Origin: Trichopria drosophilae
Taxonomy: Eukaryota > Arthropoda > Insecta > Hymenoptera > Diapriidae
Reading direction: 5' to 3'
Assembly: GCA_030407085.1 (NCBI GenBank)
Contig: CM059585.1
Span: forward strand, 99,108,501 to 99,172,500
Length of the DNA stretch: 64,000 nucleotides
Position 1 is the first letter of the stretch. Each line of letters begins with the position of its first letter. This document shows, one piece after another, positions 38,790 through 47,425 of the stretch. The notes beneath the pieces were generated by a model. The model saw only the letters and a program-made list of their open reading frames with translations, searched no databases and was not told the DNA's origin. Made by a program: the position numbers and the translations under genes.

Positions 38790-39029
38790 ATTCTTCTGGT
38801 TTAATTGTTATTATCGCGCTGAACCTTATGAAAAATTGATCCTAGATGAAAATGCAATGGACAACTTTGCACTACAATTAAGGATGGTTGCATTTTGGAC
38901 AAAAAAGGATCTAAAAGTGTTCAAGAAATCACATTTGATGTAAAATTAACTGATCTTTCAGAATCTGTTATTAAATTTTTCAATAAATGCCTAAAAGCAT
39001 ATGCCTTCTCTAAAACTAACCTAACCTAA
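38790..39029 (+). pseudogene. possible frameshifted coding remnant, family unknown
   Basis: A plus-strand frame to about 38906 has a composition less AT-driven than its surroundings (residues such as EPYEKLILDENAMDN). Directly after a run of six A at 38901-38906, a second frame stays open for 40 codons (38907-39026; GSKSVQEITFDVKLTDLSES), so one indel in the A run would join them. I recognise no family. The last 40 bp are identical to part of the transposon at 36877-37476, which argues that the whole remnant could belong to a mobile element. Confidence 0.3.
38986..39025 (+). repeat. 40-bp exact match to 37238-37277
   Basis: Begins AATGCCTAAAAGCATATGCC and ends CTAACCTAAC in both places. The other copy is inside the 600-bp transposon, so this is probably a fragment of a related element. 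Confidence 0.9.
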
Positions 39030-39111
39030 ATCATGAAAAACTATACATGATTTAAAAAAAAACATATTTATGAAATGTATTTTTTATCTAGTTATTATTT
39101 CACCATAAAAT

Positions 39112-39545
39112 GGCGGTAAAGAAATTGAGTCATCGAGACTTAACTTTAAAATGTGTATTATTGGTATTTTAAATATAAAGATAAAAGTATCGAAAATGGG
39201 AACCCAGACACGAAAAAACATTAAAAAGTTCATTTTTGACTTCAGAATGATACACTTTCGGAAAAAATATTTTGTACACATTTTGTTTTTGTACACGTTT
39301 CGGCATTTTGAAAAATTTAAACTATTCAAGAAATTCTGTAAAGGTTTAAGCATGTCCTTCAATTTTCAGAGCTTTTTATTAGTAACATTTTTTGCATCAT
39401 TTTCAATTAAAATATTCCTGGACTTCTATACGTTTTTTTCGTGTGTGAGCCGTTATTTTGGATGCTTTCACCTTTATTTTAAAAATACCTGTACACACGT
39501 TTCAAAGTTCAAGTTTCGAGGACATGATTTCTTTACTTCAGCTAG
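39112..39545. repeat. palindromic element, arms about 110 bp
   Basis: Left arm 39112-39225 and right arm 39424-39540 are imperfect reverse complements, with GGTAAAGAAATTGAGTC, TCGAGACTTAACTTTAAAA, GGTATTTTAAATATAAAG and AGACACGAAAAAAC matching on the other strand. The symmetry explains the otherwise eye-catching frames of 148 codons (plus) and 92 codons (minus) here, which I do not regard as genes. Confidence 0.75.
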
Positions 39546-39689
39546 AATTCCAAAACGATTTAAGAGTGGAAAATCGAGATCAAAAAAATTTATTTGATTC
39601 GAATTTGTTCGACTGTCACTCCCACGTGACCCATTTTAATCGCACATATACCAAAGATTTCAAATGTGAAACTTAAGTTGTCCTTAAGT

Positions 39690-40030
39690 TCCTTCGTCCC
39701 ATAGCAAAGTGGTTCGTGATTACCATTCGAACTCAAACCCCCGCCTTAATTCCAACCCTTTGGCATTCCCTAGCCTTCCATGGTAAAGAATGTGCAGCGC
39801 CCAGAGTTCGATTCCTTCACGAGAATTTCCCCCGCACTCATTTTTGGGACCGAAACCCCGCCTATCCGTGCCGACATAGCACTCCCAGGCAAGTCGGCGG
39901 ATCTTGGCGTCCAGGATTCGGCCCACATGCGGTCCACGGCTTTTCCAACTCGTTGCCAACATTCAATATCGCGTCTCACTTGCTCATTCACATTACAATG
40001 GCCTTCGTTGCGTCTGCAGACGACTTTTAC
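39690..40030 (+). mobile_element. possible tRNA-derived SINE (or GC-rich relic)
   Basis: A GC-rich island in AT-rich DNA. At 39699-39711 ATAGCAAAGTGGT resembles a tRNA A box. At 39805-39818 CAGAGTTCGATTCC matches the RNA polymerase III B box well. The region TTCGTCC upstream and CACGAGAA downstream could be acceptor-stem relics. A-to-B spacing is too long for a tRNA. No poly-A or target duplication was found. Long frames exist on both strands (178 codons plus; about 80 codons minus), but GC-rich sequence has few stops, and no protein family is recognisable. Confidence 0.38.
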
Positions 40031-40186
40031 ATGTACCCATTAATAGTGCAATGGTGTAGGAAAACTGCAGAAAACCTACACCTAGGTACAGGAGATATAC
40101 AAACATTTACAAATTCATACGTACGTCTAAGTCATCGAATCGTTGAAGGTATCTCTCGGTCACATTCGTTTCGAACCGCAACAGTA

Positions 40187-41781
40187 CTTTTTTTGCATTT
40201 ATTTTGTAAAAATACAAATTTTATTAAAAAATGTTTCAAACAAAAAAGATAGAGCATGAAATTCGCTACAAAAAAAGGTTGTATGCATTTTCTTTCTGAA
40301 GTCAACGATAATGCCACAAAACTGGTTAAAATGCTTATGACTATTGTCTGAAAAAGTATTGAATTTGGTCACCACGGCAAAAAAATTACCCTATAATTTT
40401 TCGACCCCCTACCCCCCAGGGGTAGTCTTCGCCAGCCCCTCGGGCGCGATGAGCACCTGCGGGCGCATAAGTTATTTTACGCCCTTGATACCAAAATAAA
40501 TAATTCGATATATCTAAAAGATGTCTTATACACGGAAAGAAGTTTGAAGTAAATGCCACTGTTCAGGGAAGTAACAGCTACCGCACGATTTCTGACGAAT
40601 TTCAAATGGCGGTTAAAATTCGAAATCGTTAAAAAGAACATTTTTATGGACAGATACAATTTTATTACACCTTTTTGAATAGTTATTCATAATTTTCTGA
40701 CTACTATAGTTATTAATAATTAATTTTAATGATCTATAAACGTTGTAGAAACCGAAAAACATGGTACTTTTTTCATTCTAAAGCTTCCGTATCGAAAACA
40801 GTGCAAGATACACTAAAAACGTACTGAAACTTTTTTGTAGAGCACAAAATTTCGTACAAAAAAGTTACCGGGCGCCCTAGACTAAAGTTAATATCTTAAC
40901 CCCGAGCAACGATGGAATATGCCTGATATTTTACAAAAATTCCAAAATATTCATAATTAACGTGTAAGACAACATTCCAGCGTTGTTTATGGATAATCTA
41001 TTAACTTTAGCTTAGGGCTCTCGCTGACTTTTTTTTAGGAAATTTTGTGCCCTATAAAAAAGGTTTAGTACATTTTTAGTGTATCTTGCACTGTTTTCGG
41101 TACGGAAAGTTTAGAATGAAAAAAGTACCAAGTTTTTCCGTTTCAACAACGTTTATAGATCAATAAAAATAATTATTAATAACTATATGGTCTAGAAATT
41201 ATGAATAAATATTCTCACAGGTGCACTGAAACTGGATCTGTTTATAAAAATTTTCTTTTTAACGAATTCGAATTGTAATCGTCATTTCAAATTCGTCAGA
41301 ATCTGTGCGGTAACTACTACTTCCCAAAATGCTGTCGCATTTTCAAGATCTTTTCGACACTTTCAAGATATCTTTAACGAATTATATGTATATATATTGT
41401 ATATATAAGATCATAATGATACAGACAGTAATTAGTAAAACACTGTAAACATGTAATATGCATCGAATAGTCTATTAGAATACAAGTGCATGAAGTAAGT
41501 GTTTTGCAACTTTTATTTATTAATACTTCGGCTGGCCTGTTGTCGGGGTCGAAGTTTTGAAAATGCTCATTTTCAATTTTCATACATATAAGAAACACTA
41601 TATTGTTGTAACATATTTATCGAAGCCACTTGGACCTAAATATCATTGGACCCCCAAATATCAATATAATTTTATAATATAATAGAAAGCTGTTAGTAAA
41701 CAAACAACTATAAAGGAATAGCCGACTCTCTACTGGGTCGAAGTTTCTGAGCGAGCAAGGCACCACGCCAATACTAGTTTT
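40187..41781 (-). repeat. repeat block B, copy 2, interrupted by a foldback element
   Basis: Inverted copy of 32691-33560, about 10% diverged by eye, in two parts: 40187-40530 and 41345-41781. The 74-codon minus-strand frame at 41374-41598 corresponds to part of the copy 1 frame. Beyond 40187 the two copies differ completely. Confidence 0.9.
40531..41344. mobile_element. 814-bp foldback element with arms near 380 bp
   Basis: Arms 40531-40918 and 40974-41344 are reverse complements with modest divergence around a loop of about 55 bp. Matching words include GTAACAGCTACCGCAC (GTAGTAGTTACCGCAC), CTGACGAATTT, TTAAAAAGAA, GATCTATAAACGTTGT, GTACTTTTTTCATTCTAAA, GAAAACAGTGCAAGATACAC and AAAGTTAATA. 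The left end starts CACGGAAAGAA, similar to the MITE at 23126. Copy 1 of the surrounding repeat shows the site without the insertion, missing here only about 24 bp of it (33175-33198). No coding capacity. Confidence 0.9.
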
Positions 41782-42555
41782 GTTTTGAATTTTTGTAAAA
41801 TTTAATAACATATTCAATTAATTGTACGTTAGATGTGGCCTCCTTATAAATTTTTTTAGAAATTTTTTTGTCCAAAACACAAACGTTGAAAAGTCTAGTG
41901 AAAAATGTTCATTCAGAACTAAATAAGTTAAGATTTATAAATTCTTAGTTAGTCATGATGTTTTAACATAAAATTCATGTTAATATATGGTATGAAATAT
42001 GTATTTCAATGTTAGTAAACCTGTGATTAAGTTTCGTAAATTACAATAAATAATTAAAAATGCGACAAGGAAAAAACTCGTTCAGTTACCTGACCTAACA
42101 CTATGGTAATAATACCAGACCAGATTAATACCAGAACTATTTTTATTTAGTTCAGATATGCGTTAATTATTGGACCAGTATCAGACAAGTTTAGTATAGT
42201 TGTTTTATATAATGTTTTATTTCAATAAATTACTTTCAAGGTACCTCTCCACACAATCTTCTTCTTAAATACAATTACATATATAAAATATTATAATATT
42301 TAACTTTTTTATTTATCTGTATATTTCAATATATAACACGTTCTATATTTTATATTTCATAGAAACACCGAAGATGTCAACTTCCTAACTTTAGGTAGTA
42401 CAGTAGGTACATAATTACATATACACGTTATGAGCAACCCTCTTCAGAATGAATTTATTTTTTCTGTAACATAAAAAAAAATATACGAAAATAAATTTTA
42501 CATAAAACATACAAAGATCTTTTTTTGAAACATACAAACAATTTTTAAATAAAAA
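41782..42555. other. AT-rich stretch without recognisable gene
   Basis: No supported feature. Confidence 0.5.
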
Positions 42556-42559
42556 ATAT

Positions 42560-42720
42560 GCATGAATGAATGAATGAATGAAAAACATTTATTAAGCCTT
42601 GGTGGCAGTGGTGACTGCGTTACCTTGAGGCTACATACAGATACATTACATATAATTGAAAAGTTGTATAAAAGAAATATAATTACATTAATAACAATAG
42701 AAATTTGCGGATCGATACAA
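42560..42720 (-). mobile_element. 3' end of a truncated LINE, (ATTC)n tail
   Basis: On the minus strand a GC-richer stretch (GGTAACGCAGTCACCACTGC, CACCAAGGC) leads to TTAATAAATGTTTTTC and then a run of CATT tetramers (42562-42582). The arrangement matches a LINE 3' terminus, of a family different from those at 4.1 and 15.8 kb. The upstream boundary is unclear. Confidence 0.6.
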
Positions 42721-42734
42721 GGCTAGCATATATA

Positions 42735-42865
42735 ATATTTTGAAATTTAATATTATTTATTATAATATTTTGTCCTGTGATGAATTGTCCAAATAATATT
42801 TTGGCATAATATTTTGTCTAATAATATTTTGTCCCATGATATTTTGAGGTGCATCCAAAAAATCA
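42735..42865. mobile_element. fragment of a phrase-repeat transposon
   Basis: The word ATATTTTG, mostly as ATAATATTTTGTC, recurs five to six times in 100 bp. The segment ends GGTGCATCCAAAAAA (42848-42862), identical over 15 bp to 62397-62411 in another element of similar design. The repeated phrase is the same as in 36877-37476. Probably one end of a related non-autonomous transposon. Confidence 0.6.
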
Positions 42866-43762
42866 TCGAAGACCTTAGAAATTTTTCCATAATTTACCTA
42901 TCGATATTAACGATATAATTATATGCATTTTATACAATTATTTTGTAACAAATAAACTATTTTATTATCAATATTGTATTTACTAACATGGAAGATCTAC
43001 TGAAGATTCAGAAGAGATACAAAAAAAGACTAACAAACGTAGGTCAAATATCTTAAGTAGAAACAGTAGTTTTAGGAGAGATGGCATCACACAAAGAAGA
43101 TTTTTACAATGTAGGATGACAATGTTATTTAACTTTTTAAATGGTTCAAAACACTATTATTTAATTATCTGATCTTTTCTTGTATATTTCTATACAATGA
43201 GAGAAAAACATATTTATGAGTAGTTCCACGACACTTTTAATCTTTGACCTATAAGAAAAAATATTTTTTTAGAGTCGTTTATATTGTTTCGAGAGGTGCA
43301 AATAACAATATTTAAGTACAAGCTATTCAACTTAAAGGGTGCGTCCAATATAAAGGAATAAATAACACAACATAAAATAATGATTTTCTTCTTTTTGCTT
43401 TTTGTTAAACGTTTTATTCGGCGATAGTCCTTAGCTGCTAAAAAATAGTGGCATACACAGAAATATATAACAAAAAAAAAATGGAAATCGGTTTTTGGGA
43501 TTTCCAAATAGTATAAATGGTGCGCCACTAAAAAAATAACGATTTTCAATGCGAGGGGCGCAAGTAGTATGCTTTTTCAAAACCTTATAATTTTTCCCGC
43601 AAAAATGATACGGTAATTTAAAAAGTGTAGTTTGAATCCTTTTTAAATAAAGAAAGCACTCACGCATTATTTTTTGGAAAACTTGAAACGTACTATTGTG
43701 AACAAATTTATTTTTTATGAAAATTTAGTTTCCTTTATGTTTATCCTTATATTTTATTTCAG
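42866..43762. other. AT-rich stretch without recognisable gene
   Basis: Minus-strand frames at 43214-43667 show no recognisable motif. Confidence 0.45.
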
Positions 43763-43930
43763 ATAATGGACACCGTCTTGAGAATTACTTGTCTTGAAAG
43801 TACAATATTAAACGATACTACAGAAAAAATGTTGCAGCCTTTCATTAAATACGCACAGTTCCTTTTCTGCCCGGCAAAAAAAAATACAGGACAGTCTCCA
43901 ACACAAATCTGGCAATATAACGTAGTTTAA
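43763..43930 (+). CDS. possible terminal coding exon, unknown protein
   Basis: A pyrimidine-rich tract ending TTTTATTTCAG (43752-43762) is a good 3' splice site. Immediately after it a frame runs from ATA-ATG (ATG at 43766) to TAA at 43928-43930, 54 residues after the ATG. Its composition is protein-like for this region: MDTVLRITCLESTILNDT near the start and GQSPTQIWQYNVV at the end. AATAAA at 44006 could be a polyadenylation signal about 75 bp downstream. No family is recognised, there is no visible upstream exon, and a run of nine A within the frame would be sensitive to sequencing error. Chance cannot be excluded. Confidence 0.35.
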   Translation: MMDTVLRITCLESTILNDTTEKMLQPFIKYAQFLFCPAKKNTGQSPTQIWQYNVV

Positions 43931-46490
43931 TTTTTTTCATTCAAAAATAACGATTCTCCATCAACCAAAATTACTGTGCGAAATTTCTGTATTTTCAAAT
44001 CATATAATAAAATTTTTCTTATTTATCAATGACATTAAATTTGCCTTTATTATATATAGTTTCCTAAACATTAAAAATATTGCGGAAATACTAATATATT
44101 TGACATGCAAATCCGAAGAAATTTTAATCTAATAAAAAGAAATAGAAATAAAACTAATCACAATACCATTAAATACATAACTTTTAGGTTAACTGTCATT
44201 ATTAATTAATAATTAATTAATCATTACCAAAAGTGTCTATTTAATTTACGTAAACATTTATCTAATATCTTCAAAAGAATACGTCCAAATTACGAAGCAA
44301 GCTAACTTTTCAATGTTAACAATAGAAATAAATCTTCCTCAAATAATGTAAACAAATTTTTATTATAAACTACTATTCAGACGCGGTTTTAATTATAACG
44401 CAAAGTACTTATTTTCTAGATTAATTTCTCACCTGTATTAGCAATTTCGAATAAACTGAGTAAGTAATATGAAGTGTAGACACGAATAATATTTTTTAAA
44501 TTGACACTAAAGAATTCATCATTATTCCAAATATAAAAATGTTTTTTTGTCTAAAAAATACAAACTATTTTTTTTAAGAGCGTTATTAATCAGAAAAAAA
44601 AACACCAAAATAACTTATTTATAGTAATTAAATCTATACCAGACATTCCGGCATTGAATCATAAAAGTCAAATAAGACATTTTTGTGAAAATCTTAATGT
44701 CAAATTATTTTGAAAAACTATTTTTAGTTAATGTAAAAACTAATGACGGCGCCCTTCGATTATGTCGTTCTATTTTTTTTTAAGAAAGTGAAATGCTTCA
44801 TGTTGCAACATTTGAAGTAAACATAAAAATAAAGGAAGAAAATACGAACAAAATTGAAAGTGCAACGTTAAAGGCAGTTCTTACTTTTATAGTTTAATTT
44901 TTTCCCTTCACTTTTGTATTTACAGTGATGGTATCTATGTTAAGGTTGAATAAGTTTATTTTTTTACCGTGTTCATTCTGTTTTTAACTTGTTTTGGATC
45001 AGGTATTTAAGTTAAGATTATCGAATTATTACAGTTAAATACTATTTCTTGAAACATTCATCATAATTGTATATTTAAATTTGTAATTAAAGTAAATAAA
45101 GATTTAATGGGTGTTTCATAAAGACATTAAAATGAGCAACAGCTTTAAAAGTATGGTTATTTTAACTTCATTACTTGAAAATATAAGTTTAATATAAAAA
45201 TTGTCAGAAAGTAATTAACAATAAATTATAAAAAGTGTTTTAAAATTTATTTTATTAAATCAGATTACTATCTTCCCTGCCGCTTGTCCTTAAAAATTCA
45301 CTGGTTCAACTTTCAGAACGATTAAAGAATATTTTTTTTTACTGTTTCTGATATTATTAAATTCAAAACGCCATTTTGACTTTAATTTTAATAGTAAATC
45401 CGACACTATATTTAGTATTTATTAAAAATATGATATGGACTCTTAAATGTAACAAATGGAGAAGTACCAAAATCAGAGTTACAAATGTTTGTTTAATTTC
45501 CGGTATTCTAACCATTCTCGAACATTATTACTTAATTAGAATCGTTCGTATATTACTGCAGAAGTAAGTTAGTTTTGTAAATAGAATCATAACTTTGTAA
45601 GTTGCATAACTACTGCAAAGGTAGGAATGTGAATAATCGATCAAGTATGTGTCTAGCCAATATTTCCTCTTACTACTTACTACTGCTAATATTTCTACTC
45701 TATTTAAGTTATCTATAGTTTTTTTAACTGGAAAACGCAATTTTCAGTACGCGAAATGTTATTTAACAACTTTTTTCCTTTCTGATGGAAAATCCGACAA
45801 TCTCAAGAAAGTTGCTATTTTTATGTCGGAATGTCCCATTCATTTTTATTTATAATATGTATTCCTATTTCGTTTATATTCTGAATTGCATTACTAATTG
45901 GTCGAAAAAGTTATTGATAGAATAATTTTAGTAAATATTTAAATATGTCAATTTTAGATTTGTTATTGATACTATGTCAACATTCATTATGATTATTTGA
46001 AGAACAATAGGGAATAATGAGCGAGAGGATTCGATAAACATTAAAATTTATATACAGTGAAATGAAAACAAGAATCAAAGAATAGCTTGAAAAACTCGTC
46101 TGACCAAATTTGAACATTACTACTGAAGAACCACTGGATTTAAAAAAAAAACATACTTATAAGTTAAAACACAGACGACACACGAATTACATTTAAATTA
46201 AATCCCATCTAAAAACTCCCTTCCTGTCTCGCATCAATTTAAGTAGTAATGGGGTGTTTTCGTGAGACAATCAAATTTTAGTTCGGTTCAAAACGTTTGA
46301 TTAACTTCAATCGCACGATCAACACTGATCATCATTTTGTCATTTGTGTTAAAATATAATATCGAATTTCATTTTATATATTATATGTAGTTCATATAAA
46401 TGTGTGAAATTATAATTTTACTTCATTTTTTCTCTCAACATTCTTGCCATACTAGAAAAATATCCACAGTACTCGTGTTCCTGGTATATT
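43931..46490. other. AT-rich stretch without recognisable gene
   Basis: No supported feature. Confidence 0.5.
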
Positions 46491-46569
46491 TATGAATGCA
46501 CACGATACGTGAATGGATTCGTATCGGGCTTATGAACCGTTCCATTCACATTGGTGTGCATAATTCATG
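46491..46569. repeat. 79-nt hairpin resembling a microRNA precursor
   Basis: TATGAAT, TGCACAC and GTGAATGGA on the left pair with TCCATTCAC, GTGTGCA and ATTCATG on the right, separated by small internal loops. The terminal loop is about 22 nt. Both arms could yield a 22-nt product. No seed of a known insect microRNA was recognised. It lies about 250 bp upstream of the CpG-rich patch, so it might instead be a dyad regulatory site. Confidence 0.6.
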
Positions 46570-46739
46570 TTCACCCGCGGCAAGATTAAACACTTAAAAC
46601 GTTCACTTGTACTCCCCACCACAGAGAAATTCCAATAAATTCAATTTTCGACTGGACAGTTCTCTGAGTGGATCAACACTACAAATAAAATGACAATTTT
46701 TTAAGAAAAGTCATTTAAAAAAAGTGAGTACAATTGTTT

Positions 46740-47350
46740 AGGGATGGGAATAGTCATCGGAGAATTTGCGCGTTGACCCTGTGGTTAGAATAGCGATGCG
46801 GTGGAGGGTAACGAATCTTGTCTAGGCAGCATTGCGCAGCGACACAACTCACCTAGCTACTCGTCGAAATCCTCCTCGAGCCAACAGGTAGAACGTCGCA
46901 GCGTAAACAACGTGGACGAAAAAAAGTCGTCCTATGGACGAACAACCTGTCCCCGATGGATCGCGGGCACAAAGTTAGGATTTTTCGCACGATTTGGTAT
47001 ATTTTTCTGATTTTTTTTTTATTAGTGAATTTTTTTTTTAACACGCACTAGAGGAACCCGTGGTACGTTCCCTGACGATTTCGGCAAGCGGACGAGCCAG
47101 CTCTGTCCGGTACTCCAGTGCCGGGTGCTATCCTCGGCTCGGCATTCCCTGTCGGCGGCTGCGCGTCGCGACCTCCACCTTCCTCCTGCCACCTACCACC
47201 TATCCTAGTACCTACTTACCTACCCACCTACCGTTCAGCCACATGGCGTCTTTTTCCCTTTCCCTGCTGCCTAACTATCTGCTCCTGGATCTCCTCCTGT
47301 GCCGTAAATGCCGTTGCGGGAAAGAAATCGCCGGAGATCCCATTGAGCTA
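46740..47350. promoter_or_regulatory. CpG-rich island, candidate promoter/5' exon region
   Basis: About 600 bp far richer in GC and CpG than anything nearby, broken by T-rich runs at 46990-47045. Within it are coding-like stretches on the plus strand (next two entries). On the minus strand a frame at 47240-47347 lies between a TTTTTTTAG acceptor-like site and GTAGGT/GTAAGT donor-like sites. Several AG|GT-type junctions on both strands make the direction uncertain. It may be a gene start, or a GC-rich repeat not otherwise represented here. Confidence 0.45.
46790..46887 (+). CDS. possible internal exon, serine-rich
   Basis: Directly after a weak acceptor (GGTTAG, ending 46789), a frame reads through residues such as AQRHNSPSYSSKSSSSQQ and ends at CAG|GTAGAA (46885-46893), a fair donor. 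Third codon positions are mostly G or C, unlike chance frames nearby. The frame stays open to 47010 if the donor is not used. No known domain; low-complexity serine runs are common in disordered regions. Confidence 0.27.
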
Positions 47351-47425
47351 AAAAAAATTTTTTTTAGACGAAAAAGCGTCGTTGACCTTCATACGACTAA
47401 ATTATATATGCTAATATTTTCGTAA
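47243..47425 (+). CDS. possible start of a small secreted protein, CULT-like motif
   Basis: ATG at 47243 is in good context (CACATGG). The 60-codon frame begins with a hydrophobic segment of about 20 residues (MASFSLSLLPNYLLLDLLL), followed by CRKC and CGKEIAGDP. A leader followed by LLLCRKCG-EIA is, from memory, the way small secreted cereblon-type (CULT) proteins of invertebrates begin. Here an extra RC pair sits between the cysteines and the glycine, in a TGCCGTTGC repeat. The rest of a CULT domain is absent and I see no good donor before the stop, so this may be a broken copy or a coincidence in GC-rich DNA. Confidence 0.22.
   Translation: MASFSLSLLPNYLLLDLLLCRKCRCGKEIAGDPIELKKIFFRRKSVVDLHTTKLYMLIFS

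Noticed and set aside
39151..39597. 148-codon plus-strand frame and 92-codon minus-strand frame
   Set aside because: Both lie on a palindromic element whose arms mirror each other; composition is F, K, S and H rich with no motif.
39716..40252. Longest open frame in the window (178 codons, plus strand)
   Set aside because: It spans the GC-rich SINE-like island and continues into repeat block B copy 2; GC-rich sequence lacks stops by chance, minus-strand frames are equally open, and no domain is recognisable.
46766..46825. tRNA-like words GTGGTTAGAATAGCG and GGGTAACGAATC
   Set aside because: A- and B-box-like words are only about 25 bp apart and no cloverleaf can be drawn.
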